Shown: positions 7,738 to 13,971 of the stretch, piece by piece
How positions within the stretch are numbered: position 1 is the stretch's first letter
Layout: the number at the start of each line of letters is the position of its first letter
From: a virus
DNA length: 22,980 nucleotides
Strand: one strand, 5' to 3'
IMG/VR virus record: IMGVR_UViG_3300042449_000187
Span: 1-22,980 of that record
Position numbers and translations under genes: made by a program
Notes under the pieces: generated by a model
Told to the model about the DNA's origin: nothing
The model's input: the letters and a program-made list of their open reading frames with translations, nothing else
Databases searched by the model: none

Positions 7738-8961
7738 ATGGCTAAATCTACCGATAACCGTTCTGTGTTTCTGGACAAGGTCCGCTTTGAGTTTGGTGCC
7801 ATTCGTGAAATCACCCGTCAGCAAATTTTGACCATTCACGAAAAGTATGGTATTTATCCTGCTTGGCTTGTGAAAGATCCCTCTCTCCGTGTTGGTCGTG
7901 GTGTTTATGCTTTGACCGATCACGGTGTAAATCTTGCTCCCGTTGCTGAAAAGACGGTTGCTCCTCGTAAGACTGCTAAGATCCAGTCTGATATTCCTGT
8001 TGTTGAGTCCGTTGTTGCTATGGCTCCTTCCTCTACGATTGCTATGGCTGCGGCTTCCACTTCTGCTTCTGCCGAGGTTTCGCTAGTGCCTGAAAAGGCG
8101 AATGGCTATGTGCCGTTCGGTAACTTTAGCGATGTTCGTTCTATCATCAAGTCTAAGAAGTTTTATCCTGCTTACGTTACTGGTCTTTCTGGTAACGGTA
8201 AGACGATGATGGTCGAACAGGTTTGTGCCGTTGAAAAGCGTGAGTGCGTCCGTGTCAATATTACTATTGAAACCGACGAAGATGATCTTATTGGTGGTTT
8301 CCGCCTTGTCGATGGTGCTACTGTCTGGCAGGATGGTCCTGTTATTGTTGCCATGCAGCGTGGTGCTATTCTTCTTCTGGACGAAGTTGACCTTGGCTCC
8401 AATAAGCTAATGTGTCTCCAGCCTGTTCTCGAAGGCAAGTCTGTTTATCTCAAAAAGATTAACCGTCTTGTCCATCCTGAAAATGGTTTCAACGTTATTG
8501 CTACGGCGAATACCAAGGGTAAGGGTTCCGACGATGGTCGCTTTATCGGCACCAACGTTATGAACGAAGCGTTCCTTGAGCGTTTCTCTATCACGATGGA
8601 ACAGGAATATCCTTCGACTAAGATTGAAACCAAAATCCTCAACAATGTTCTTGGTGCTTCTGGTATCGAGAGTGCCGAATTTGTTGAGAAGTTGGTGACT
8701 TGGGCAGATGTTATTCGCAAGTCCTTCTATGAAGGTGCCTTGTCTGAAATCATCTCCACTCGCCGTCTGGTTCATATCTGCGAGGCATTTGCCATCTTTA
8801 ATCAGAACCGTATGAAGGCTATAGAACTTTGTCTCAACCGCTTTGATGTGGATACTAAGAATGCGTTTATGGAACTCTATAAGAAAGTCGATGAAACCGT
8901 TGATCCGCAACCTGTTCCGCAACCGGAAGCAACCATCACTGGTGAGGAAGTTGCTTTCTGA
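7738..8961 (+). CDS. AAA+ ATPase of the MoxR/CobS type
   Basis: 407 aa. An N-terminal region of about 75 aa, then an Ala/Ser/Val-rich linker (about 80-120), then the AAA+ core: Walker A GLSGNGKT (149-156), a GATVWQDGPV insert, Walker B ILLLDEVD with Asp215-Glu216, a sensor region (NVIATANT) and an arginine-bearing RFIGTN/LERFS section. These are the traits of CobS and other MoxR-family ATPases, which form hexamers and act with a VWA partner, here the preceding gene. Phage CobS homologues are known from T4-like cyanophages and pelagiphages. A strong own promoter and efficient ribosome site suggest high expression. Client protein unknown. Confidence 0.9.
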   Translation: MAKSTDNRSVFLDKVRFEFGAIREITRQQILTIHEKYGIYPAWLVKDPSLRVGRGVYALTDHGVNLAPVAEKTVAPRKTAKIQSDIPVVESVVAMAPSSTIAMAAASTSASAEVSLVPEKANGYVPFGNFSDVRSIIKSKKFYPAYVTGLSGNGKTMMVEQVCAVEKRECVRVNITIETDEDDLIGGFRLVDGATVWQDGPVIVAMQRGAILLLDEVDLGSNKLMCLQPVLEGKSVYLKKINRLVHPENGFNVIATANTKGKGSDDGRFIGTNVMNEAFLERFSITMEQEYPSTKIETKILNNVLGASGIESAEFVEKLVTWADVIRKSFYEGALSEIISTRRLVHICEAFAIFNQNRMKAIELCLNRFDVDTKNAFMELYKKVDETVDPQPVPQPEATITGEEVAF

Positions 8962-8995
8962 ATAGATGAATACGGTTTACAGATAGACAAAAACG

Positions 8996-9015
8996 GAGTC
9001 GCATGGCTGTGACTC
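8996..9015 (+). terminator. Hairpin after the AAA+ gene, possible terminator
   Basis: GAGTCGCA and TGTGACTC form an eight-pair stem (one G-U) around a TGGC loop. Followed by TATAAT rather than a T-run, so termination would be inefficient or factor-dependent. Confidence 0.4.
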
Positions 9016-9038
9016 TATAATGAATGCCCGTGTATAAT
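9009..9038 (+). promoter_or_regulatory. Candidate promoter in the 8962-9118 intergenic region
   Basis: Perfect TATAAT at 9033-9038, with a weak -35 (GTGACT, 9009-9014) at 18 bases. A second TATAAT lies at 9016-9021 without a good -35. The first would start RNA near 9045, at the start of the second inverted-repeat arm. Confidence 0.4.
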
Positions 9039-9093
9039 AAAATGATGCTGGTGGTTATACACGGGTCCTTTCCTTTCACGACCACCAGCATCA
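9027..9093 (+). repeat. Interleaved inverted repeats (A-B-A'-B')
   Basis: Arm A CCCGTGTATAA (9027-9037) is perfectly complementary to A' at 9055-9065 (11 bp). Arm B TGATGCTGGTGGT (9043-9055) is perfectly complementary to B' at 9081-9093 (13 bp). Because B lies in the loop of A and A' lies in the loop of B, the RNA can fold either way, or as a pseudoknot. They share only base 9055. Could also act as overlapping DNA operators. Confidence 0.85.
9068..9081 (+). ncRNA. Antisense segment to the AAA+/VWA ribosome sites
   Basis: CTTTCCTTTCACGA is the exact complement of 7717-7730 (14 of 14) and its last 12 bases of 5415-5426. It lies in the loop of stem B. An RNA carrying it could mask the ribosome sites of both mRNAs. 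That such an RNA exists is inference. Confidence 0.4.
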
Positions 9094-9118
9094 AAAACTT
9101 TGAATGGAGAAATATATA

Positions 9119-9340
9119 ATGGCTACTAATCGTAAGTCTCAGATTGAGAAGATTGAGAACGTTCTTCGCAAGTATAACACTGGTGCTGGTGTTACTGCCG
9201 ATAAGGTTGCTTCACTAGCCCGTGTTCCTCGTGAGAATGTTTCCAAGCGTGTTTATGATCTTCGTGAGTATTACACAATCTATACAAACTATCGTGACGT
9301 AGACGGTCGCCGCACTGCTTTCTATCGCTTTGCTGGCTAA
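9119..9340 (+). CDS. Small helix-turn-helix protein, 73 aa
   Basis: I take ATG 9119, nine bases after GGAG (9106-9109); the ATG at 9104 overlaps that ribosome site. The basic N-terminus is followed by a helix (IEKIENVLRKYN), a turn (GAGVTADKVASLAR) and a recognition-like helix (PRENVSKRVYDLREYY), then a strand pair with GRRTAFYRF, as in small winged-helix proteins of phages. It probably binds nucleic acid, either as a regulator or as a structural protein. The adjoining upstream inverted repeats are candidate binding sites. Role unproven. Confidence 0.75.
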   Translation: MATNRKSQIEKIENVLRKYNTGAGVTADKVASLARVPRENVSKRVYDLREYYTIYTNYRDVDGRRTAFYRFAG

Positions 9341-9360
9341 TACGAAAAACTAAACTATAT

Positions 9361-9394
9361 AATAGCGTAGGGGCTTAGTTGCTCCTGCGCTATT
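9361..9394 (+). terminator. Long hairpin between HTH and glycosyltransferase genes
   Basis: 14-pair stem: 9361-9374 with 9381-9394, loop TTAGTT, only two G-U pairs and no mismatch. No T-run follows. It ends 17 bases before the next start codon, so it may attenuate, process or stabilise mRNA. Confidence 0.55.
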
Positions 9395-9411
9395 CGTGTA
9401 TGGAGAACAAT

Positions 9412-10218
9412 ATGGAAATCAAAATTTCAAGTGAAGACCTAAGAAAGAAAAGAATATTCGTTGCCACCCCATGTTACGGCGGTCAGTGTTTTGGACTTTA
9501 TGCTAAGGCTTGTTTAGACCTTCAAGCCACATGTATTCAGTATGGCATCGAGTGCCGCTTTTCTTTTATCTTTAATGAGTCGCTAATCACCCGTGCTAGA
9601 AACTATCTGGTTGACGAGTTTCTAAGATCAGGCTGCACTCACCTACTATTCATCGACTCCGATATTCAGTATAATCCACAGGACATTCTTGCTCTATTGG
9701 CATTAGACCGTGACATTATCGGTGGTCCATATCCAAAGAAGTCAATCAACTGGTCAAACATTGTGAATGCTGTAAAGCGTAATGTTGATAACGAGAAGTT
9801 CAATCCAGGTGATCTAGATCAGATTACTGGCGATTTCGTTTTCAATCCGGTTCCTGGTACAACATCTTTTAGAGTAACGGAACCTGTTGAGGTTATGGAG
9901 ATTGGAACAGGCTTCATGATGGTCAAGCGTGAAGTTTTTGATAAGTTTCAGGAAGAATATCCACACCTTCATTATAAGCCAGATCACGTTGGTCAGGCTA
10001 ACTTTGATGGTTCAAGATACATTCATGCTTTCTTTGATACTGTTATTGATCCAAAGTCACATCGTTATCTTTCGGAAGATTATATGTTCTGTCAGTATGC
10101 CCGTGAGATTGGCTTTCATGTTTGGCTATGTCCATGGATGAAGACAACCCACGTCGGTACATATGGCTTCCAAGGTGATCTACCAGCGGTCGCAGCATTG
10201 AGTGGTAATCTACGATGA
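9412..10218 (+). CDS. GT-A glycosyltransferase-like protein
   Basis: 268 aa from ATG 9412, six bases after GGAG (9402-9405); the ATG at 9400 lies upstream of this ribosome site. N-terminal RIFVATPCYGG, then a helix and TRARNYLVDEF, and the metal-binding DSD at 82-84 inside LLFIDSDIQYNP, followed by GGPYPKK. A late histidine-containing segment (CPWMKTTHVG) ends the catalytic core. This is a common T4-like and cyanophage glycosyltransferase type. Substrate unknown: DNA, virion protein and envelope sugars are all possible. ATGA overlap with the next gene. Confidence 0.82.
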   Translation: MEIKISSEDLRKKRIFVATPCYGGQCFGLYAKACLDLQATCIQYGIECRFSFIFNESLITRARNYLVDEFLRSGCTHLLFIDSDIQYNPQDILALLALDRDIIGGPYPKKSINWSNIVNAVKRNVDNEKFNPGDLDQITGDFVFNPVPGTTSFRVTEPVEVMEIGTGFMMVKREVFDKFQEEYPHLHYKPDHVGQANFDGSRYIHAFFDTVIDPKSHRYLSEDYMFCQYAREIGFHVWLCPWMKTTHVGTYGFQGDLPAVAALSGNLR

Positions 10219-10808
10219 TCATAGGTCTTGTTGGGTACATTGGATCCGGCAAGGGCACGGTTGGTGATATTCTTGTGAGACACCATGGATATCACCAGTT
10301 TGCTTTTGCTGACGCATTGAAGGATGCAGTTGCATCTATCTTTCTATGGCCTCGTGGTCTACTAGAAGGAGACTCAAACGCATCAAGAGCATTTCGTGAA
10401 AGGGTTGACCCTTGGTGGTCACATAAGTTTGGATATGAGGTGACTCCTCGTCTCATTCTCCAGAAGATGGGTACCGAAGCATGTCGTCATGGTATTGCGG
10501 ATAACATTTGGATTGCCGCATTAGAGAAACGCATTGCTGGATATCAAGACGTGGTTATATCCGACGTTCGTTTTCCTAATGAAATTGATTTCGTTCGGAG
10601 TGCCGGTGGTGTCCTTGTTCGTGTCAAACGTGGAGAAGATCCTACGCCTGAACAACTTTCCACGATGCATATTTCAGAGACAGCATGGAACTCATATGAA
10701 CCGGACAGGACTATTCATAATGATAAGAACATTGATGAACTGAAAATGTGCGTTTCAGACCTCTTGACAGGTCTCGAAAAAGAATATAAAATGATGCATA
10801 CACTCTAA
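10215..10808 (+). CDS. 1: Deoxynucleoside monophosphate kinase, gp1-like
   Basis: 197 aa. Walker A GYIGSGKG (7-14) directly after the first strand, FAFADALKDAV, RLILQKMGTEACR and VISDVRFPNE, which together mark the phage dNMP kinase family (T4 gp1, 241 aa). The enzyme phosphorylates dNMPs, including modified ones in some phages, to feed replication. This copy is a little short compared with T4 gp1. It starts as an ATGA overlap with the glycosyltransferase; its own end contains the promoter of the sliding-clamp gene. If this phage carries modified bases, substrate range would be of interest. Confidence 0.85.
   Translation: MIIGLVGYIGSGKGTVGDILVRHHGYHQFAFADALKDAVASIFLWPRGLLEGDSNASRAFRERVDPWWSHKFGYEVTPRLILQKMGTEACRHGIADNIWIAALEKRIAGYQDVVISDVRFPNEIDFVRSAGGVLVRVKRGEDPTPEQLSTMHISETAWNSYEPDRTIHNDKNIDELKMCVSDLLTGLEKEYKMMHTL
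10764..10792 (+). promoter_or_regulatory. Promoter of the sliding-clamp operon
   Basis: TTGACA at 10764-10769 and TAAAAT at 10787-10792 with a 17-base spacer (an alternative TATAAA at 10785-10790 would have 15). Lies within the end of the dNMP kinase gene. Confidence 0.6.
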
Positions 10809-10820
10809 CAGGAGCATATA

Positions 10821-11474
10821 ATGAAGCTAAGTGAAAATACCCTTTCCGTTCTAAAGAACTTCGCATCCATCAATAGCGGAGTCGTTCTAAAGGCAGGAAC
10901 AGTTCAGAAAACAATCTCACCTGAAAAGTCTATTCTTGTGGAAGCGATTCTAGAAGATAACATTCCGCAGGAGTTTGGCATCTATGATCTAAATCAGTTT
11001 CTAGGTATCGTTACCACTCTAAAGAATCCTGATATCTCATTTGGTGATAATCTGGTTGTTCTAAATGATGGTGAACTATCAGTTTTCTATCGTGGTTGTT
11101 CTACCAATCTTGTTATCACTCCTCCAGATAAGGAACTTGTTCTCAAGGATATCACCACAAAGTTCTCTCTACCAAGTGCTACTTCACAGAAACTTCTAAA
11201 GGTAGCAACCATGATCAATCTACCTAATCTTTCTGTTGTCGGCAAGGAAGGCACTTTGCTTCTCAAGATTCATGAGAAGGCAAACGACACATCTAACGAT
11301 GGTGTTATGAAGATTGGCGACTATGCTGGTTCAGACTTCACAGCCACATTCAAGACCGAAAATCTAAAGTTGCTTCCTGATGATTACAATGTTGAGATTC
11401 AGGCAGGTGCTTTTGCTAAGTTTGTGAATGCTAATGGTAATCTAAAGTATTTCATCGCACTGGAGACAAAGTAA
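10821..11474 (+). CDS. 45: DNA polymerase sliding clamp, gp45-like
   Basis: 217 aa (T4 gp45 is 228). The N-terminus MKLSENTLSVLKNFASINSG is close to the T4 protein, followed by IYDLNQFLGIV and further clamp-like strands. It forms the trimeric ring that tethers the phage polymerase and also acts in late transcription. The ribosome site is AGGAG, and transcription can start at the promoter at 10764. Its stop overlaps the next gene's start (TAATG). The gene is followed by DsbA-like, gp44, gp62 and RegA in T4 order. Confidence 0.95.
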   Translation: MKLSENTLSVLKNFASINSGVVLKAGTVQKTISPEKSILVEAILEDNIPQEFGIYDLNQFLGIVTTLKNPDISFGDNLVVLNDGELSVFYRGCSTNLVITPPDKELVLKDITTKFSLPSATSQKLLKVATMINLPNLSVVGKEGTLLLKIHEKANDTSNDGVMKIGDYAGSDFTATFKTENLKLLPDDYNVEIQAGAFAKFVNANGNLKYFIALETK

Positions 11475-11478
11475 TGAA
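11461..11478 (+). repeat. 18-base direct repeat, copy 1
   Basis: TGGAGACAAAGTAATGAA occurs here and at 11619-11636, exactly 158 bases apart. It contains a GGAG ribosome site, the stop of the preceding gene and the start of the next. Confidence 0.9.
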
Positions 11479-11632
11479 ATCATTTCTATACTTCTTGGCA
11501 GGTGTCGTTGTCACATTCATATTCGTTTTGTTTTATGGAGCTGGCGTTGTGGAAGAGGAATGTAAAGATGCTGGTGGCGTTCTAGTAGGAACCACTTGTA
11601 TCAATCCTTCGGCAATCGTGGAGACAAAGTAA
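11474..11632 (+). CDS. Small membrane protein with a Cys pair, 52 aa (paralogue 1)
   Basis: ATG overlaps the clamp stop, eight bases after GGAG. One membrane segment at about residues 4-24 (LYFLAGVVVTFIFVLFYGAG) followed by a short tail with Cys30 and Cys42 in CKDAGGVLVGTTCINPSA. Cys-x11-Cys tails exported after a single span are common in small phage membrane proteins, and a periplasmic disulphide is plausible. The next gene is a duplicate of this one. Function unknown. Confidence 0.75.
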   Translation: MKSFLYFLAGVVVTFIFVLFYGAGVVEEECKDAGGVLVGTTCINPSAIVETK

Positions 11633-11636
11633 TGAA
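11619..11636 (+). repeat. 18-base direct repeat, copy 2
   Basis: Second copy of the 11461-11478 sequence, at the junction of the two small membrane genes; it supplies the ribosome site and start of the second. Confidence 0.9.
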
Positions 11637-11790
11637 GTGTTTCTTTTTTGTTCCTATGGCTCTAGTGACGATTTTGATGGTCTATCTAATCATCATGGAT
11701 ACAAAGTGGAATAAGAAATGTCTTGATGCTGGCGGTGTTCCTGTCGCCAACAATTGTGTAAATCCTTCGGCAATCATTGAGGTGGACTAA
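11632..11790 (+). CDS. Small membrane protein with a Cys pair, 52 aa (paralogue 2)
   Basis: Same length and layout as the preceding gene: membrane segment about residues 3-23, then CLDAGGVPVANNCVNPSA with the Cys-x11-Cys spacing kept. The two share the CxDAGGVxV...CxNPSAI pattern, and a 15-base exact stretch (AATCCTTCGGCAATC) in the DNA, so they are tandem duplicates that have diverged most in the membrane segment. A further upstream TTG at 11596 is in frame, but the ATG follows the repeated ribosome site. Function unknown. Confidence 0.75.
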   Translation: MKCFFFVPMALVTILMVYLIIMDTKWNKKCLDAGGVPVANNCVNPSAIIEVD

Positions 11791-12086
11791 TGGGTATGAT
11801 CGGTCATAATAGTGCGACTACTTCTGTTGAGGCTCTTTCTCCAGAAGACAAGAAGGTGCTTCGCAAGGCAATCATGGAGATGAATGACTCCATGACCCGT
11901 GTTGGTGCCGAGCGTGATCTCCAGAAGGAGATTATCAACGAGACATTTGATAAACTCGGTGTTGATAAGAAGATGATCCGTCGTCTCGCCAAGGTATATT
12001 TCAAGGCCAACTTCAATGATGAAGTGGAAGAGAACAATCAGTTTGAATCCTTCTATGATGAAGTTTTGAGGAAGACAGGACCATGA
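11790..12086 (+). CDS. dsbA: DsbA-like double-stranded DNA-binding protein
   Basis: 98 aa, TAATG overlap with the preceding gene. A Ser/Thr-rich N-terminus (MGMIGHNSATT) is followed by an acidic helix (DKKVLRKAIMEMNDSM) and a conserved-looking core FDKLGVDKKMIRRLAKVYFK ending in FYDEVL. This core resembles T4 DsbA, a small late-promoter DNA-binding protein, as I recall it. In T4 dsbA lies near genes 32/33, so its place here, between 45 and 44, is a different arrangement. A related helical replication accessory protein remains possible. Confidence 0.6.
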   Translation: MGMIGHNSATTSVEALSPEDKKVLRKAIMEMNDSMTRVGAERDLQKEIINETFDKLGVDKKMIRRLAKVYFKANFNDEVEENNQFESFYDEVLRKTGP

Positions 12087-12241
12087 TGGCACTAATCTTT
12101 GAGATTATGGGAGCAATAGACTTTATCTTGGCAATGTATTTTTGGATTGTTGATCACAACGATATCAATCATTGGTTGCCTTTCCTTCTAATCTCTATTA
12201 TAATGTATATGAATGCTATGCGATATGAGGACAATGAATGA
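12083..12241 (+). CDS. Small membrane protein, 52 aa
   Basis: ATGA overlaps at both ends (DsbA-like before, gp44 after), so it is embedded in the replication operon and probably translated with it. Two hydrophobic segments, about residues 4-23 and 32-45, separated by a polar turn (DHNDINHW). The C-terminus is acidic (RYEDNE). No family recognised. Its fixed position before the clamp-loader gene might be used for coupling alone. Confidence 0.65.
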   Translation: MMALIFEIMGAIDFILAMYFWIVDHNDINHWLPFLLISIIMYMNAMRYEDNE

Positions 12242-13176
12242 GTGAAGAATTTCTATGGGTTGAGAAGTATCGTCCTCACAAAGTTGAGGATTGCGTTCTT
12301 CCTGACCGCATCAAGAAAACGTTTCTACAGTATGTAAAAGACGGAGAGATTCCAAATCTTCTCCTATCAGGTCCTGCTGGCTGTGGTAAAACTACAGCCG
12401 CTATGGCAATGTGTGATGAAATCGGTTGTAACTATCTTTTCATCAACTCCTCAGAAGAAAGAGGTATCGATGTTCTAAGAACTAAGGTTGTGGGTTATGC
12501 GTCAACCGTATCGCTAACTGGTGGTCGTAAGGTTATCATTCTAGACGAAGCCGACGGTCTTACACCAGATACGCAAGATGCTCTTAGAGGCGTTATTGAA
12601 AAGTTTTCGTCCAACTGTTCTTTCATTTTCACATGTAACTTCAAGGCAAAGATCAAAGACGCTATTCATTCTAGATGTTCCGTCGTTGACTTTACCTTGA
12701 AGAATACCGAGAGACCTTCCATGGCCTCGAAGATGTTCAAGCGGCTACAGCAAATCCTAAATGATGAAGGTGTTGAATATGATAAGCAAGTCCTTGTCAA
12801 GGTTGTTGAAAAGTATTTTCCAGACTATCGTAGGACTCTCAATGAACTACAACGGTATTCTGTTTCTGGAAGCATTGATGCTGGTCTTGCTGCTCAACTT
12901 GACAGCGTTCGCAGCCTTGACGATCTAATCAAAGCACTAAAGGGTAAAGACTTTACCGCTATGCGTAAGTGGGTTGTGCTAAACTCTGACATTGATCCAT
13001 CACGCATTTATCGTTCCGTGTATGATAACCTGTATGAGTATCTAAAGCCAGAAACAATACCTGCCGCTGTTGTTACACTGGCAAAGTATCAGTATCAGGC
13101 AGCGTTTGTTGCTGACCAAGAACTAAATCTGGTTGCTTGTCTAACTGAAATCATGATTGAGTGTGAGGTAAAATGA
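12238..13176 (+). CDS. 44: Clamp loader large subunit, gp44-like AAA+ ATPase
   Basis: 312 aa (T4 gp44 is 319). N-terminal EEFLWVEKYRPH, the usual start of replication factor C-type ATPases; Walker A GPAGCGKT at 45-52; Walker B with DEAD at 103-106; sensor 1 (FTCNFKAKI); and an SRC arginine-finger motif at 145-147. Four copies pair with gp62 to open and load the gp45 ring. Stop overlaps the gp62 start. All key residues present. Confidence 0.95.
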   Translation: MSEEFLWVEKYRPHKVEDCVLPDRIKKTFLQYVKDGEIPNLLLSGPAGCGKTTAAMAMCDEIGCNYLFINSSEERGIDVLRTKVVGYASTVSLTGGRKVIILDEADGLTPDTQDALRGVIEKFSSNCSFIFTCNFKAKIKDAIHSRCSVVDFTLKNTERPSMASKMFKRLQQILNDEGVEYDKQVLVKVVEKYFPDYRRTLNELQRYSVSGSIDAGLAAQLDSVRSLDDLIKALKGKDFTAMRKWVVLNSDIDPSRIYRSVYDNLYEYLKPETIPAAVVTLAKYQYQAAFVADQELNLVACLTEIMIECEVK

Positions 13177-13589
13177 GCGATCTATTCAAGGACATTATAC
13201 CATCTATTCTCTATACCAAAAATCATGTCCTTGAGAATGACAAGGACTATTCTGCTTTCGTAGTGAACCGGGCAATCTCGTTTCACTACGATTGCGTTTT
13301 ACAAGCCAACGAAATGAACCAGTATCCAAGTCTTCCTGCTAACATGCAATATCAGTTTTTGCTAAATAGCATTAGAGGGTATAAGCGCCCTTTTCGTAAA
13401 TGGGAGAAGCGTGAAACCATTGAAAACCTGGAAGCTGTGAAGGAGTATTATAACTACTCCAACGAAAAGGCAAAAGAGGCTTTGGTTCTGCTAGACGCTA
13501 CCCAGATTGAAACTATAAAGAAGAAACTCAATAAAGGTGGCTTAAATGACAGCAAATCTAGAAGACTTCGTGGAAGTAAGGCTTCCTGA
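13173..13589 (+). CDS. 62: Clamp loader small subunit, gp62-like
   Basis: 138 aa, shorter than T4 gp62 (187). LFKDIIPSILYTKNH and SAFVVNRAISFHYD at the N-terminus, then GYKRPFRKW, match the phage clamp-loader small subunit, which caps the gp44 ATPases. It follows gp44 in an ATGA overlap. The final 14 or so residues are encoded within the overlap with RegA, are basic (RRLRGSKAS) and may be a by-product of that overlap. The missing T4 C-terminal part suggests a reduced collar domain. Confidence 0.85.
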   Translation: MSDLFKDIIPSILYTKNHVLENDKDYSAFVVNRAISFHYDCVLQANEMNQYPSLPANMQYQFLLNSIRGYKRPFRKWEKRETIENLEAVKEYYNYSNEKAKEALVLLDATQIETIKKKLNKGGLNDSKSRRLRGSKAS

Positions 13590-13956
13590 CCCACAAGCCT
13601 TTTTGAAGGTGAAGGAGACGCTAACCAGAATTGGCGTGGCATCAAAGAAAGATAAGACTCTATACCAGTCTTGTCATATTCTACATAAGCAGGGTCGTTA
13701 CTACTTGGTACATTTCAAAGAAATGTTTATGCTAGATGGCAAACCAACAGACTTCTCGGAAGAGGATCGTGGTCGTCGTAATACGATTGCCAATCTACTA
13801 GCAGAGTGGGAACTAGTAACTCTGGTCGACCCAGACAAGAGTAAAGAACCTCTAACACCTCTCAATAGAATCAAAATCATTTCATACATGGAGAAGCCAG
13901 AGTGGAATCTGGTTGCCAAGTATTCTCTAGGTAAAAAGAGACACGAAACAGAATAA
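13546..13956 (+). CDS. regA: RegA translational repressor
   Basis: 136 aa (T4 RegA is 122). A long section, FLKVKETLTRIGVASKKDK through YQSCHILHKQGRYYLVHFKE, is close to T4 RegA as I know it. RegA binds the initiation regions of early phage mRNAs, including those of the clamp and loader genes, and lowers their translation. It follows AAAGGTGG at five bases and overlaps the gp62 gene by 44 bases, unusually deep for this window. Polymerase gene 43, which follows regA in T4, is absent: dUTPase comes next. Confidence 0.96.
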   Translation: MTANLEDFVEVRLPDPQAFLKVKETLTRIGVASKKDKTLYQSCHILHKQGRYYLVHFKEMFMLDGKPTDFSEEDRGRRNTIANLLAEWELVTLVDPDKSKEPLTPLNRIKIISYMEKPEWNLVAKYSLGKKRHETE

Positions 13957-13971
13957 GAAAGTGAGTTTATT

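Noticed and set aside
7291-7923. Minus-strand 210-codon frame opposite the VWA end and AAA+ start
   Set aside because: It spans a strong + promoter and two well-supported + genes, with no family resemblance; it is a shadow frame.
9000-9092. Minus-strand frame of about 49 codons starting with ATG opposite arm B'
   Set aside because: It is short, lies wholly within the regulatory repeats and runs against all other genes, with no ribosome site before it. The TCGTGAAAGGAA motif inside it is explained better as the antisense segment.
11567-11577. GATGCTGGTGG, matching the core of arm B
   Set aside because: It codes Asp-Ala-Gly-Gly in the small membrane protein, and 11 bases of such codons are likely by chance.
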